A stretch of DNA of 11,636 bases from an uncultured Lachnospiraceae bacterium. Lineage in GTDB: Bacteria; Bacillota_A; Clostridia; Lachnospirales; Lachnospiraceae. Positions 1 to 6,710 of this stretch are shown piece after piece (the stretch's first letter is position 1; the number at the start of each line of letters is the position of its first letter). The stretch spans positions 1 to 11,636 of the forward strand of contig CANOBT010000167.1 of the NCBI GenBank assembly GCA_947564305.1. Direction: 5' to 3'. Made by a program: the position numbers and the translations under genes. Below the pieces are notes generated by a model that made no database searches, had not been told where the DNA came from, and saw only the letters and a list, made by a program, of their open reading frames with translations.

Positions 1-275
1 CCCTCCCTGTTACCAGGGAGGCGGTAGTCTCTTACACTGCCTTTCCACCCTTACCGCAATCTGCCTGCAGCATTACTGCACTTTTACAGCTTATCTACAG
101 ACGAAGTAGCTATTCTGGTACTTTTATGATATACGGCGGTTTATTTCTGTTGCACTGGCCTTGGAGTCACCTCCACCGGACGTTATCCGGCATCCTGCCC
201 TGTGAAGCCCGGACTTTCCTCGTCTGCTGCCTTTCGGCACCTGCAGACGCGATTGTCTGTCTTACTTAATCAATA
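1..275 (-). ncRNA. rnpB: RNase P RNA, class A (3' part cut off by window edge)
   Basis: This is the catalytic RNA of RNase P, which removes 5' leaders from pre-tRNAs. Read on the minus strand it shows the conserved GAGGAAAGTCCGGGC block (complement near 205-219), the AGGGCAG and AACGTCCGG segments, GGCCAGTGCAACAGAAA, AAACCGCC, the GGTAAGGGTGGAAAGG block and the GGTAACAGGGAGGG stem at the edge. The order matches bacterial type A RNA. Roughly the last third, including the 3' strand of P1/P2 and the GAACCCGGCTTA region, lies outside the window. The 5' end is approximate: P2-like AGACAGAC sits near 253-262, so P1 should begin a little upstream, around 270-276. It lies downstream of rnhA in the same direction, with its own promoter at 334-363. 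Identity is certain; only the exact 5' end is open. Confidence 0.96.
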
Positions 276-282
276 TTCATAT

Positions 283-347
283 TATGTCATCAGACCTCAA
301 TTTGATGACATAGCGCGCATCAGCGCGTTTTTTATTATACTATGTCA
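283..347. repeat. Three inverted copies of a TATGTCA element around the rnpB promoter
   Basis: TATGTCATCA (283-292) and TGATGACATA (303-312) are a perfect 10-bp inverted repeat with a 10-nt loop. TGACATAG (306-313) is also a perfect 8-bp inverted match to CTATGTCA (340-347), which abuts the -10 box. Between them sits a small hairpin, CGCGC-ATCA-GCGCG (314-327). The middle copy can therefore pair with either neighbour. It could be a repressor operator or alternative leader structures; the sequence alone does not decide. Confidence 0.6.
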
Positions 348-363
348 CTCTCCTGATGTCCAA
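334..363 (-). promoter_or_regulatory. Sigma-A-type promoter for rnpB
   Basis: On the minus strand TTGGAC (358-363) is followed by an 18-nt spacer and a perfect TATAAT (334-339), predicting a start near 327. That would give rnpB a leader of about 50 nt, needing 5' trimming. A weaker alternative, TTGAGG (295-300) with 17 nt to AATATT (272-277), would start nearer the mature end. The consensus quality favours the upstream promoter. Confidence 0.6.
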
Positions 364-410
364 TGTTTTTTTACAAATCAGCTCGGCATACCCTGCACTG
401 CTTAAATCAT

Positions 411-893
411 TTATATATTTCCTGCCCCTTCATCTATCAACAATTCATCCCCATCCGCGGCCGTAGTAGCCAGTTCATCGCACCGTTCATTCTGGGGATG
501 TCCGGCATGTCCCTTAACCCAGTGGAATACAACCTCATGATTCTTCTTAGCCTCTAAGAGCCGTTTCCAGAGATCCACATTTTTTACCTGCTCATTTTGT
601 CCCCGTTTCCAGCCCTTCTTAATCCAGCTTTCAATCCAGCGCTGGTTAAATGCATTGACCACATATTGTGAATCCGAGTACACATCCACATTGCAGGAAC
701 GGTTCAGCGCTTCCAAACCGGCAATCACAGCCATAATTTCCATCCGGTTATTCGTAGTCTTTTGATAGCCCTGAGATATTTCCTTTGTATGTAATTCGCC
801 CTTGGAGTCCACATATTCCAAAACAGCGCCATAACCTCCTGGTCCGTCCGGATTGCCCCGGGCTGAGCCATCCGTGTATAACTTCACCTGCAT
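411..893 (-). CDS. rnhA: Ribonuclease HI
   Basis: This cytoplasmic endonuclease cuts the RNA strand of RNA:DNA hybrids, clearing R-loops and replication primers. The 160-residue protein is a single RNase H domain of normal family length. The four metal-binding acidic residues are visible: D8 in TDGSARGNP, E52 in NNRMEI, D74 in SDSQ and D139 in NERCDELA, with catalytic-loop histidine H129 in WVKGHAGH. The basic, tryptophan-rich stretch at about 85-97 matches the substrate-binding handle of E. coli-type RNase HI. The ATG start is supported by AGAGAGGAAG about 6 nt upstream. It lies between the Uma2-like gene (69 nt upstream) and rnpB. No convincing own terminator is seen between its stop and the rnpB promoter, so read-through into rnpB is possible. 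Identification is firm. Confidence 0.97.
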   Translation of the reverse strand: MQVKLYTDGSARGNPDGPGGYGAVLEYVDSKGELHTKEISQGYQKTTNNRMEIMAVIAGLEALNRSCNVDVYSDSQYVVNAFNQRWIESWIKKGWKRGQNEQVKNVDLWKRLLEAKKNHEVVFHWVKGHAGHPQNERCDELATTAADGDELLIDEGAGNI

Positions 894-962
894 TGATTTA
901 CTTCCTCTCTTAGAATCTTTATGTAATATTTTTCCTAATACTCTTTGGCGACTCTATTTCAT

Positions 963-1430
963 TTATAAGTCAAATAATTCATCAAAGCTAATTTTAAAAT
1001 TAGGGAACATGACCAACTGTAAGTCTTGCTTATTTTCTTCTGCAACTGTTTTATACAAATAAAAATATGTTGTTCCATCTTCTCGGCCGTCATTCAAATA
1101 TATCTCAACTTGTTTTCTTCTCCAATCCACAATCCAATATTCAGAAACTCCAACTTTTCTATAGATTTCCATTTTTTCGTTACGGTCATAATCTTCTGTT
1201 GATTCTGATATTACTTCCATAATCATTCTTGGAATACCCGTTAACGATACATTTTTCCTATCCCTGGTATTACAATTTATTGAAGCATCCGGAATCACAA
1301 TTTTATTATCATTCTCATGCCACTGATATTGCACACCATCTCCCAGTACACGGCATAGAGAATCTTTTATCTGTTTTCCCACCATGACTATGAAATTATT
1401 AATCACAAAAGAATGTTCAATATTATACAT
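963..1430 (-). CDS. Short Uma2-family (DUF820) restriction-endonuclease-like protein
   Basis: The 155-residue protein has the Uma2/DUF820 signature: PD at 47-48, then IMEVISEST (E72) followed by DRNEKMEIYRKVGVSEYWIVD (K86, D102). This is the PD-ExK-type core shared with restriction endonuclease folds. The cellular role of the family is not established. Members are usually about 180-200 residues and begin with a segment containing an EL-DG motif; here that segment is absent, because the start lies just before the helix that normally follows it. An in-frame TGA lies 24 nt upstream of the ATG, so the gene cannot be extended. The start is well supported by GGAGG at 1437-1441, inside the end of the preceding gene, which it overlaps by 8 nt, suggesting translational coupling. 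The gene is visibly more AT-rich than its neighbours, hinting at separate acquisition. It could be functional or an N-terminally eroded copy. Confidence 0.85.
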   Translation of the reverse strand: MYNIEHSFVINNFIVMVGKQIKDSLCRVLGDGVQYQWHENDNKIVIPDASINCNTRDRKNVSLTGIPRMIMEVISESTEDYDRNEKMEIYRKVGVSEYWIVDWRRKQVEIYLNDGREDGTTYFYLYKTVAEENKQDLQLVMFPNFKISFDELFDL

Positions 1431-1884
1431 TGAGTACCTCCACCGTCTGCATCAATTCCGGCAGGATATACTCTACCCCTTCTTTCGCCAGCTTCACACT
1501 GTCCGGGAAATTTACGATCACTGTCTTATTGCGGACACCCGCCGCCGAACGATCCAAAATCACTTTTTTTGAGTATCGGACGTTATAAGCCCTGACTGCC
1601 TCCGGTATCCCGGGAAGCAAACGTTCTGCCGCCTCTGTCAGAGCCTCCGGGGCACAGCTTCTCCCCGAAGGCCCGGTAGAACCTATGGTCAGGATAATCT
1701 GTATAGTTCCCTCGTCCGCTAACTGTCTCAGCACCTCTTCCACCACAGTCTTATCGTTTGGAAGAACTCCTGCCTTCGTCTCAAATCCAATCTGTTCCAC
1801 AACGCGCTTTACCGCCGCCCCCGCCGGACTGACCTTCTTCGACTTATAAGCTCCCGTACTGATTGTAAATACCGCTGCCTTCAT
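1423..1884 (-). CDS. Divergent MogA/MoaB-fold (molybdopterin-binding domain) protein
   Basis: The 153 residues span one MoCF-biosynthesis domain: N-terminal strand VFTIST, a helix, VLPNDKTVVEEVL, IILTIGSTGPSGRSCAPEAL, then LLPGIPEAVR and a final VIVNFPDS region. In MogA this fold adenylates molybdopterin before molybdate insertion. Here key positions differ. The E. coli MogA catalytic aspartates D49 and D82 align with N43 and S76, the family GGTG is GSTG (68-71), the SD after the first strand is ST, and the LPG-P loop is FPDS. It may therefore be a non-catalytic binder or have another substrate. The start has AGGGG and AGGA upstream. Its last codons overlap the Uma2-like gene. No other molybdenum cofactor gene is in the window. 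The fold is confident; the function is not. Confidence 0.85.
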   Translation of the reverse strand: MKAAVFTISTGAYKSKKVSPAGAAVKRVVEQIGFETKAGVLPNDKTVVEEVLRQLADEGTIQIILTIGSTGPSGRSCAPEALTEAAERLLPGIPEAVRAYNVRYSKKVILDRSAAGVRNKTVIVNFPDSVKLAKEGVEYILPELMQTVEVLNV

Positions 1885-2042
1885 CTTGTCCTATCCCCTT
1901 TCTGATGAATGCCTCTGATGTAATCTACCCATAATATGCGGCAATCCTTAATTCAAGTTAGAACTGCAAATTGCAGCTAAAGCCTCTGATGGAGGAATTA
2001 TCATCCGGGAGCCTTATCACTCAGAAAGAAACGAAAGCGCAT
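1885..2042 (-). other. Intergenic leader of the MogA-like gene with short repeats
   Basis: This 158-nt gap separates the MTA/SAH deaminase stop from the MogA-like start. It contains GCCTCTGATG twice (1911-1920 and 1982-1991), a third TCTGATG at 1901-1907, the near-perfect palindrome CTGCAAATTGCAG (1963-1975), and one copy of a 13-bp sequence also found upstream of porC (2009-2021). A weak promoter candidate on the minus strand is TTGAAT with 17 nt to TATGGG. No strong terminator for the deaminase gene is visible. Confidence 0.4.
2009..2021 (-). repeat. 13-bp repeat, copy 1 (leader of the MogA-like gene)
   Basis: GAGCCTTATCACT (plus-strand reading) is identical to 7318-7330. Both copies are intergenic, in the same orientation, and upstream of a gene start. 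This copy is 22 nt beyond the mtaD stop. Confidence 0.5.
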
Positions 2043-3317
2043 CTATCTCAAAATCTGCTCTGCATATTCGTTGGCTTTTCTGAAGATTTCTTCTTTGGAG
2101 CAGTCCAAATAAAATTCTCCGTCCTGATAAAGCACCTTTCCACCCACCATTGTCATCTTCACATTCATCTTGCTGCCACTGTAAACCAGATTTTTTTCCG
2201 GATTTCGATATGGCTGCATGTTAGGCTGATTCAAGTCAATCAAAATCATATCAGCCTTTTTCCCTTCTGCAATGCTGTCGCACTCCGTCAGCCCGCAGGC
2301 ATAAGCTCCGTTTACAGCCGCCATTTTCAGAACTTCCCATGCCGGAACTGCCTCCGGATCGTCGCAAACAGCCTTCTGCAATCCGGTCACTAAAAACATT
2401 TCCCTGAACATATCCAGACAGTTATTACTTGCCGCTCCGTCTGTTCCAATCGCAACCGGAATTCCCATCTCCACATAGCGTTTGATAGGAGCAATCCCGC
2501 TTGCCAGTTTCAGATTAGAAGCCGGGTTTGTTACCACATAGATTCCTCGGTTCTTCAAAATCTCAAAATCTGTCTCATCCATGTGTACACAATGGAATAA
2601 TGTCCCGCCATGCCGGAACAGTCCCAGTGAATCCATGTATGCAACCGGTGACATCCCTGTTCTCTCCCGGCACTCCTCCACTTCTCTTCTTGTCTCAGAG
2701 CAGTGAACGGAAACCGGAGCCTGATACTTATCTGCCAATGCGGCAATTCCTTCCATAAGTTCTTTGCTGGTAGTATACTCCGCATGGAATCCAATCCGGT
2801 GGCTGATCTGCCTGGATGTATCCGTATTGAAACGCAGGAAATCTTTTTCTACCTGCTCCACGGTTCCGCCAAAATTGTTGATACTGTCACAGAACACATA
2901 CCTAAATCCCGTATCCTTTGCAGCACGCGCCCCGTCATCCACATGAAAATACATATCATATGCCGTAGTAATCCCACTGGTCAGATATTCCATAAACGCT
3001 AGCTTTGTAAACCAGTAAAGACTTTCTCCAGTGAGTTTCGCCTCCGCCGGAAATACCTTATTGTAGAGCCACTCATTCAATTTCAGGTCATCTGCATAGG
3101 ATCTTAAAAATGTCATGGCAGAATGAGTATGCGCATTTTTAAATCCCGGCATCAGAAGATTTCCCTGCCCATCAATCTCTTTGTCCCAAACTTCCTGTGA
3201 CTCCTGCTGCGGTCCCACATAGGTGATGGTATCATCCTTAATCCGTACCTCGCCCTGGATGATATGATTCCCTTTTTCCATGGTCAGGATTTTTACATTA
3301 TAAATTCTTGTATTCAT
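2043..3317 (-). CDS. mtaD: 5'-methylthioadenosine/S-adenosylhomocysteine deaminase
   Basis: This cytoplasmic amidohydrolase deaminates SAH, MTA and often adenosine to the inosine analogues, disposing of inhibitory by-products of S-adenosylmethionine use. The 424-residue length is normal. A small N-terminal beta segment (1-58) precedes the metal-dependent barrel. Metal and catalytic residues are visible: H63 and H65 in NAHTHSAM, H205 and E208 in SVHCSETR, H245 in HCVHMD and D293 in GTDGAASNN, followed by the C-terminal ADMILIDL/VGGKVLY beta segment. The match to the MTA/SAH deaminase branch rather than chlorohydrolases rests on overall similarity, so exact substrate preference is inferred. The ATG has GTGAGG about 10 nt upstream, a rather long spacing. 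It follows purine nucleoside phosphorylase after 124 nt containing a long hairpin, so the two products may act in sequence. Confidence 0.9.
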   Translation of the reverse strand: MNTRIYNVKILTMEKGNHIIQGEVRIKDDTITYVGPQQESQEVWDKEIDGQGNLLMPGFKNAHTHSAMTFLRSYADDLKLNEWLYNKVFPAEAKLTGESLYWFTKLAFMEYLTSGITTAYDMYFHVDDGARAAKDTGFRYVFCDSINNFGGTVEQVEKDFLRFNTDTSRQISHRIGFHAEYTTSKELMEGIAALADKYQAPVSVHCSETRREVEECRERTGMSPVAYMDSLGLFRHGGTLFHCVHMDETDFEILKNRGIYVVTNPASNLKLASGIAPIKRYVEMGIPVAIGTDGAASNNCLDMFREMFLVTGLQKAVCDDPEAVPAWEVLKMAAVNGAYACGLTECDSIAEGKKADMILIDLNQPNMQPYRNPEKNLVYSGSKMNVKMTMVGGKVLYQDGEFYLDCSKEEIFRKANEYAEQILR

Positions 3318-3382
3318 GGATAAATTTTCCTCACTTTCATATTATTGACAATCATGAAAAAATTATTCAGCAGATTGAAAAG

Positions 3383-3436
3383 TGCAGAAAAATAACTGAT
3401 GCATATTGCCGTATATGCATGCGTTATTTTCCTGCA
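3383..3436. repeat. 54-nt imperfect palindrome (long hairpin) between punA and mtaD
   Basis: Arms at 3383-3406 and 3413-3436 (24 nt each) pair across a 6-nt loop TGCCGT. The pairing is an 8-bp inner stem (ATGCATAT with ATATGCAT), a 2x2 mismatch, then about 14 outer pairs with a single G-T type mismatch. The stem is AT-rich and has no clean T-run after it in either direction, so it is not a textbook terminator. It could be a partial terminator, an mRNA-stabilising or processing hairpin, or a relic of a small palindromic repeat element. Confidence 0.85.
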
Positions 3437-3441
3437 GTTCC

Positions 3442-4263
3442 TTATAATTTCTTGATAATCTGTGTCACCAGACGTTCAAAATCCTTTGCCCGTCTGTCTG
3501 CAGTCTCCTGTACATCTTTATGACTCAATTTTTCCTTAGAGATGCCGCTTGCCATATTGGAGATACAGGAAATTCCGCACACCCGGATTCCTGCATGACG
3601 TGCTGCCAGAGCTTCACCTGCGGTGCTCATACCTACCGCGTCTGCGCCGAGAGCCGCGAACATACGGATTTCTGCCGGGCTTTCATAGTTCGGCCCGGAA
3701 GCCTGCACATAAATCCCTTCCTGAACAGGAATCGCCTCTTCCTCTGCCGTTTTGCGGATGATTTCCCGAAGTTCCAGGTCATAGATATAACTCATGTCCG
3801 TAAAACGTTCTCCCATTTCTGATACATTTTCCCCAATCAAAGTAGAAGGTACAAAATTGGAAATCTGGTCTGTAATCATCATAAAATCGCCAACATGGAA
3901 GTTCTGGTTGATTCCGCCCGATGCATTTGTTAAAAACAGCACTTCAATCCCTAAAAGCTTCATCACACGGATAGGCAGTACCACCTCCTGTGGTGTGTAG
4001 CCCTCATAGTAGTGTACTCTTCCTTTCATCAGAACCGTAGGCACATCCCCAATATATCCGAACAAGAACTTTCCTTCATGTCCCACTACCGTAGATACAG
4101 GAAATCCTGGAATATCGCCGTAAGGAATCTCACATTCCACTTTCATATTTCTAGCGTAATTGCCAAGTCCGGACCCCAAAATCAGTCCCACACGCGGTTG
4201 GAAATCCGTTACCTTTCTACAGTACTCATAACATGCCTTTGCTTTCTCATACTCTTTGCTCAT
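3442..4263 (-). CDS. punA: Purine nucleoside phosphorylase (trimeric PNP-I type)
   Basis: This enzyme splits inosine and guanosine (and deoxy forms) with phosphate into base and pentose-1-phosphate for purine salvage. Numbered from the chosen start it has 273 residues, typical of the low-mass trimeric class. Visible are the phosphate loop GSGLG (30-34), H62 in GHEG, KGRVHYYEGY (80-89), NASGGIN, and the long QASGPNYESPAEIR to GADAVGMSTAGEALAARHAGIRV block. N236 and H248 match human PNP base- and 5'-hydroxyl-contacting N243 and H257. I chose the ATG at 4263 because AAGGGGT lies 7 nt upstream. An upstream in-frame ATG at 4281 overlaps the porB stop as ATGA but lacks a ribosome binding site. The close link to porB suggests read-through from the por operon. 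Confidence 0.93.
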   Translation of the reverse strand: MSKEYEKAKACYEYCRKVTDFQPRVGLILGSGLGNYARNMKVECEIPYGDIPGFPVSTVVGHEGKFLFGYIGDVPTVLMKGRVHYYEGYTPQEVVLPIRVMKLLGIEVLFLTNASGGINQNFHVGDFMMITDQISNFVPSTLIGENVSEMGERFTDMSYIYDLELREIIRKTAEEEAIPVQEGIYVQASGPNYESPAEIRMFAALGADAVGMSTAGEALAARHAGIRVCGISCISNMASGISKEKLSHKDVQETADRRAKDFERLVTQIIKKL

Positions 4264-4277
4264 TGTATTTACCCCTT

Positions 4278-5210
4278 TCATCGTGAACACTTAAATACTA
4301 ATTCGTCCCATCTGCGGTCCACTTCTTTTTGAAACTCTTCAATCAGATATTCGTTTTCTTTTTTAAACAAATGTTTAAACCGCCCCTGCTTCACTAAAAA
4401 TTCTTCAATCGGAAGCTTTTTCTTTGGCTCGTAGTTCAGAATCCATTTTCCTTCTACAACTTCAAACAACGGCCAATAGCAGGTCTCCACACCCAACTTA
4501 CAGATTTCCATGATATCCGGCGTATTGTATCTCCATCCGCGCGGACAAGGCGCCATGATATTTAAAAAGGCTGCTCCTGGTGTATAAATTGCTTTCTCAG
4601 ACTTAATATGAAGGTCCTTAAAATTCTGCACAAACGTAGTCTGTGCCACATAAGGAATGTCATGTGCTGCAATAATAGCTGCCAGGTCCTTCCGATTCTG
4701 AGGTTTTCCGTTGCTCTTAGTCCCCACCGGAGTGGTCGTCGTATCCGCATACATTGGAGTCGCAGAAGAACGCTGGATACCTGTATTCATGTAAGCGCCG
4801 TTGTCATAGCATACATATACCATATCATGGTTTCGCTCCATCGCCCCGGACAAAGACTGGAATCCAATATCATAGGTACCACCGTCACCGCCAAATGTAA
4901 TGAATTTGTAGGTTGCATCCAATTTCCCTTTTCTTTTTAAAGCTTTATATGCTCCCTCGACACCGCTCAAAGTGGCGCCTGCATTTTCAAAGGCATTGTG
5001 AATGTAGCTGTCCTCCCATGCCGTGTAGGGATAGGTAAATGTAGATACTTCCAGACATCCGGTGGCATTTCCAATCACTGCCTTGTCTCCCTCGTGAAGT
5101 CCGCGCAGAACATTTCTTACCGCAATCGTCCCTCCACATCCGGCACACATTCTGTGTCCGGGAGCCAGGCGTTCTGGTTTATTCATGGTCTCTTTAAAGT
5201 TATAACTCAT
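4278..5210 (-). CDS. porB: Pyruvate (2-oxoacid):ferredoxin oxidoreductase, beta subunit
   Basis: The beta subunit holds thiamine diphosphate and one 4Fe-4S cluster of the complex that oxidises pyruvate with CoA to acetyl-CoA and CO2, reducing ferredoxin. At 310 residues the length is normal. Cluster ligands C22 and C25 (MCAGCGG), C52 (NATGCLE) and C222 (APCPRGW) are present. The TPP-Mg motif runs from GGDGG (107-111) to DNGAYMNTG (136-144), followed by SSATP and a TTTTPVG loop. These favour the pyruvate-type enzyme over indolepyruvate or 2-oxoglutarate homologues, although 2-oxoisovalerate use cannot be excluded by eye. The start is preceded by GGGGGGA, 12 nt after the porA stop. It is the last por gene; the phosphorylase gene follows almost directly. 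Confidence 0.94.
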   Translation of the reverse strand: MSYNFKETMNKPERLAPGHRMCAGCGGTIAVRNVLRGLHEGDKAVIGNATGCLEVSTFTYPYTAWEDSYIHNAFENAGATLSGVEGAYKALKRKGKLDATYKFITFGGDGGTYDIGFQSLSGAMERNHDMVYVCYDNGAYMNTGIQRSSATPMYADTTTTPVGTKSNGKPQNRKDLAAIIAAHDIPYVAQTTFVQNFKDLHIKSEKAIYTPGAAFLNIMAPCPRGWRYNTPDIMEICKLGVETCYWPLFEVVEGKWILNYEPKKKLPIEEFLVKQGRFKHLFKKENEYLIEEFQKEVDRRWDELVFKCSR

Positions 5211-5222
5211 GCCTTGTCCCCC

Positions 5223-6404
5223 CTATTCTCGAATTCCGAGATAACGATAGGTTTCTCCTGCATCGCCATCTTCAGCAATCTGTTTCAGTTCTGCAAAAAC
5301 ATGTTCCATATCTTCCACACGCACATCGCGCCCGCCCAGTCCATAGATATAATTCACTGCCAAAGCCTGGGAATGCGCACGGAACAAAGCGGACATCACA
5401 TCTGCCCCCAGAGGACCTCCATGATTCGTATATCCTTCTGCACGGTCCATGACTGCGACAACCTTTATATGGGACAATGCCTTTGCAATCTCCACCGCCG
5501 GGAAGGGGCGGTAAAGACGAATCTTCAATAATCCTACTTTTTCTCCCTTTGCCCTCAGCACATCAATGGCATCTTTTGTGGTGCCTGCCGCGGAACCAAT
5601 CATCACAACTGCAAAATCCGCATCTTCCATACAGTATTCTTCAAACAAGCCATATTCCCTGCCGGAAACTGCTGCAAATTCTTTTGCTACCTCCTGCACC
5701 ACCTGGCTTACATGTTTCATCCCCTCTGCCTGGTTCCGTTTTGCTTCCATATAATAATCTGTAATTGAGTAAGGTCCCACAGCCATCGGGCATTCCGGAT
5801 TCAGCAAATAATTTTCCGGCTCATATTCACCAACAAAATTACGGACATCCTCATCCTCCAAAAGCTCCATATTTTCCACCGCATGACTGGTGATAAATCC
5901 ATCCTGACATATCATAATCGGCAGCCGAACATCCTTATGTTCAGAAATCCGATAAGCCTGGACCATATTGTCATAGGCTTCCTGATTATTTTCCGCATAA
6001 ATCTGAATCCATCCGGAATCCCGCGCACCCATACTGTCCGAATGGTCGCAGTTGATATTGATAGGACCCGACAATGCACGGTTGACCAGAGCCAGTGCAA
6101 GGGGCAGACGATTCGATGCTGCAATATACAGTTCTTCCCACATATAGGCCAAACCACAAGAAGACGTGGCCGTCAGACTTCTTGCCCCTGCCGCTGAGGC
6201 CCCGATTGCTGCACTCATGGAACTGTGCTCACTCTCCACTGGGATAAACTCTGTATCCACCTGTCCATTTGCCACAAAAGATGCAAAATATTGCGGAATT
6301 TCTGTGGATGGTGTAATTGGAAATGCCGGAAATACATCCGGGTTAATCTGACGCAGAGCAATCGCAACTGCCTCATTTCCTGATAAACGATCTCTTTTTG
6401 CCAT
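5223..6404 (-). CDS. porA: Pyruvate (2-oxoacid):ferredoxin oxidoreductase, alpha subunit
   Basis: The alpha subunit carries the domain that completes the thiamine diphosphate site and contacts the oxoacid. The 393 residues are of usual length. The N-terminal pyrimidine-binding domain shows FPITPSTEI (28-36) and the activating glutamate in VESEHSS (E57). NRALSGPINI (108-117), with R109 in the place of the pyruvate-binding arginine of single-chain PFOR, is followed by CDHSDSMGARDSGW and ENNQEAYDN. A C-terminal region (about 260-370), with VVMIGSAAGTTKDAID and GLLKIRLYRPFP, matches the transketolase C-terminal-like domain. The start lies 3 nt after the porD stop with AGGGGTGGA inside the end of porD, so translation is probably coupled. 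The pyruvate assignment is strong but inferred from motifs. Confidence 0.94.
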   Translation of the reverse strand: MAKRDRLSGNEAVAIALRQINPDVFPAFPITPSTEIPQYFASFVANGQVDTEFIPVESEHSSMSAAIGASAAGARSLTATSSCGLAYMWEELYIAASNRLPLALALVNRALSGPININCDHSDSMGARDSGWIQIYAENNQEAYDNMVQAYRISEHKDVRLPIMICQDGFITSHAVENMELLEDEDVRNFVGEYEPENYLLNPECPMAVGPYSITDYYMEAKRNQAEGMKHVSQVVQEVAKEFAAVSGREYGLFEEYCMEDADFAVVMIGSAAGTTKDAIDVLRAKGEKVGLLKIRLYRPFPAVEIAKALSHIKVVAVMDRAEGYTNHGGPLGADVMSALFRAHSQALAVNYIYGLGGRDVRVEDMEHVFAELKQIAEDGDAGETYRYLGIRE

Positions 6405-6407
6405 TTC

Positions 6408-6710
6408 TTATTCCACCCCTTCCATCGTAATCGCACCGAACGGACATGACTTTACACAGATGCCACAGCCCTTGCAATGCTCATAATCAAACGCTCCGCG
6501 CTTATAATCTACAACAGGAATACAACTATCCGGACAAACCGGAACACACAGCAGACATTGTTTGCATTTGTCCTCAATAAATTCTGGCTTGTCTGTAGAC
6601 CATTCTCCGGTATTAAATTGCCTGGAAGTCCCCGCACCTGCGATGACCATTCCTTCCGTCAGGTCTTTCCATCCTGCCTTCACGCCTAACTTTTTAATAT
6701 CTGTCGCCAT
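6408..6710 (-). CDS. porD: Pyruvate:ferredoxin oxidoreductase, delta subunit (2x 4Fe-4S ferredoxin)
   Basis: This 100-residue subunit relays electrons from the catalytic core to ferredoxin. Two classic cluster motifs are present: C49, C52, C55 and C59 (CKQCLLCVPVC), and C79, C82, C85 and C89 (CKGCGICVKSC). By the usual crossing rule each cluster takes its fourth cysteine from the other motif. An extra cysteine is at C63. The roughly 45-residue N-terminal extension (with WKDLTEG, then a TGEWSTDKPEF segment) is typical of PorD and separates it from free bacterial ferredoxins. The ATG directly abuts the porC TAG stop, and its ribosome binding site AGGAGGTG is embedded in the last porC codons, indicating tight coupling. 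Confidence 0.95.
   Translation of the reverse strand: MATDIKKLGVKAGWKDLTEGMVIAGAGTSRQFNTGEWSTDKPEFIEDKCKQCLLCVPVCPDSCIPVVDYKRGAFDYEHCKGCGICVKSCPFGAITMEGVE

Noticed and set aside
314..333. CGCGC-ATCA-GCGCG plus T6 as a terminator for a plus-strand gene.
   Set aside because: No plus-strand gene precedes it, and on the minus strand the A/T part belongs to the rnpB -10 region.
1885..2042. A molybdenum-cofactor riboswitch in the leader of the MogA-like gene.
   Set aside because: I see only short repeats and a small palindrome, not the multi-helix conserved core of that RNA.
1971..2393. Plus-strand 140-residue frame entering the deaminase gene antisense.
   Set aside because: Most of it mirrors mtaD, with no ribosome binding site or family resemblance.
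3442..4290. Longer PNP starts at 4290 or 4281.
   Set aside because: Only the ATG at 4263 has a good ribosome binding site. The ATGA overlap at 4281 is tempting but lacks one, and the extra residues do not match the family.
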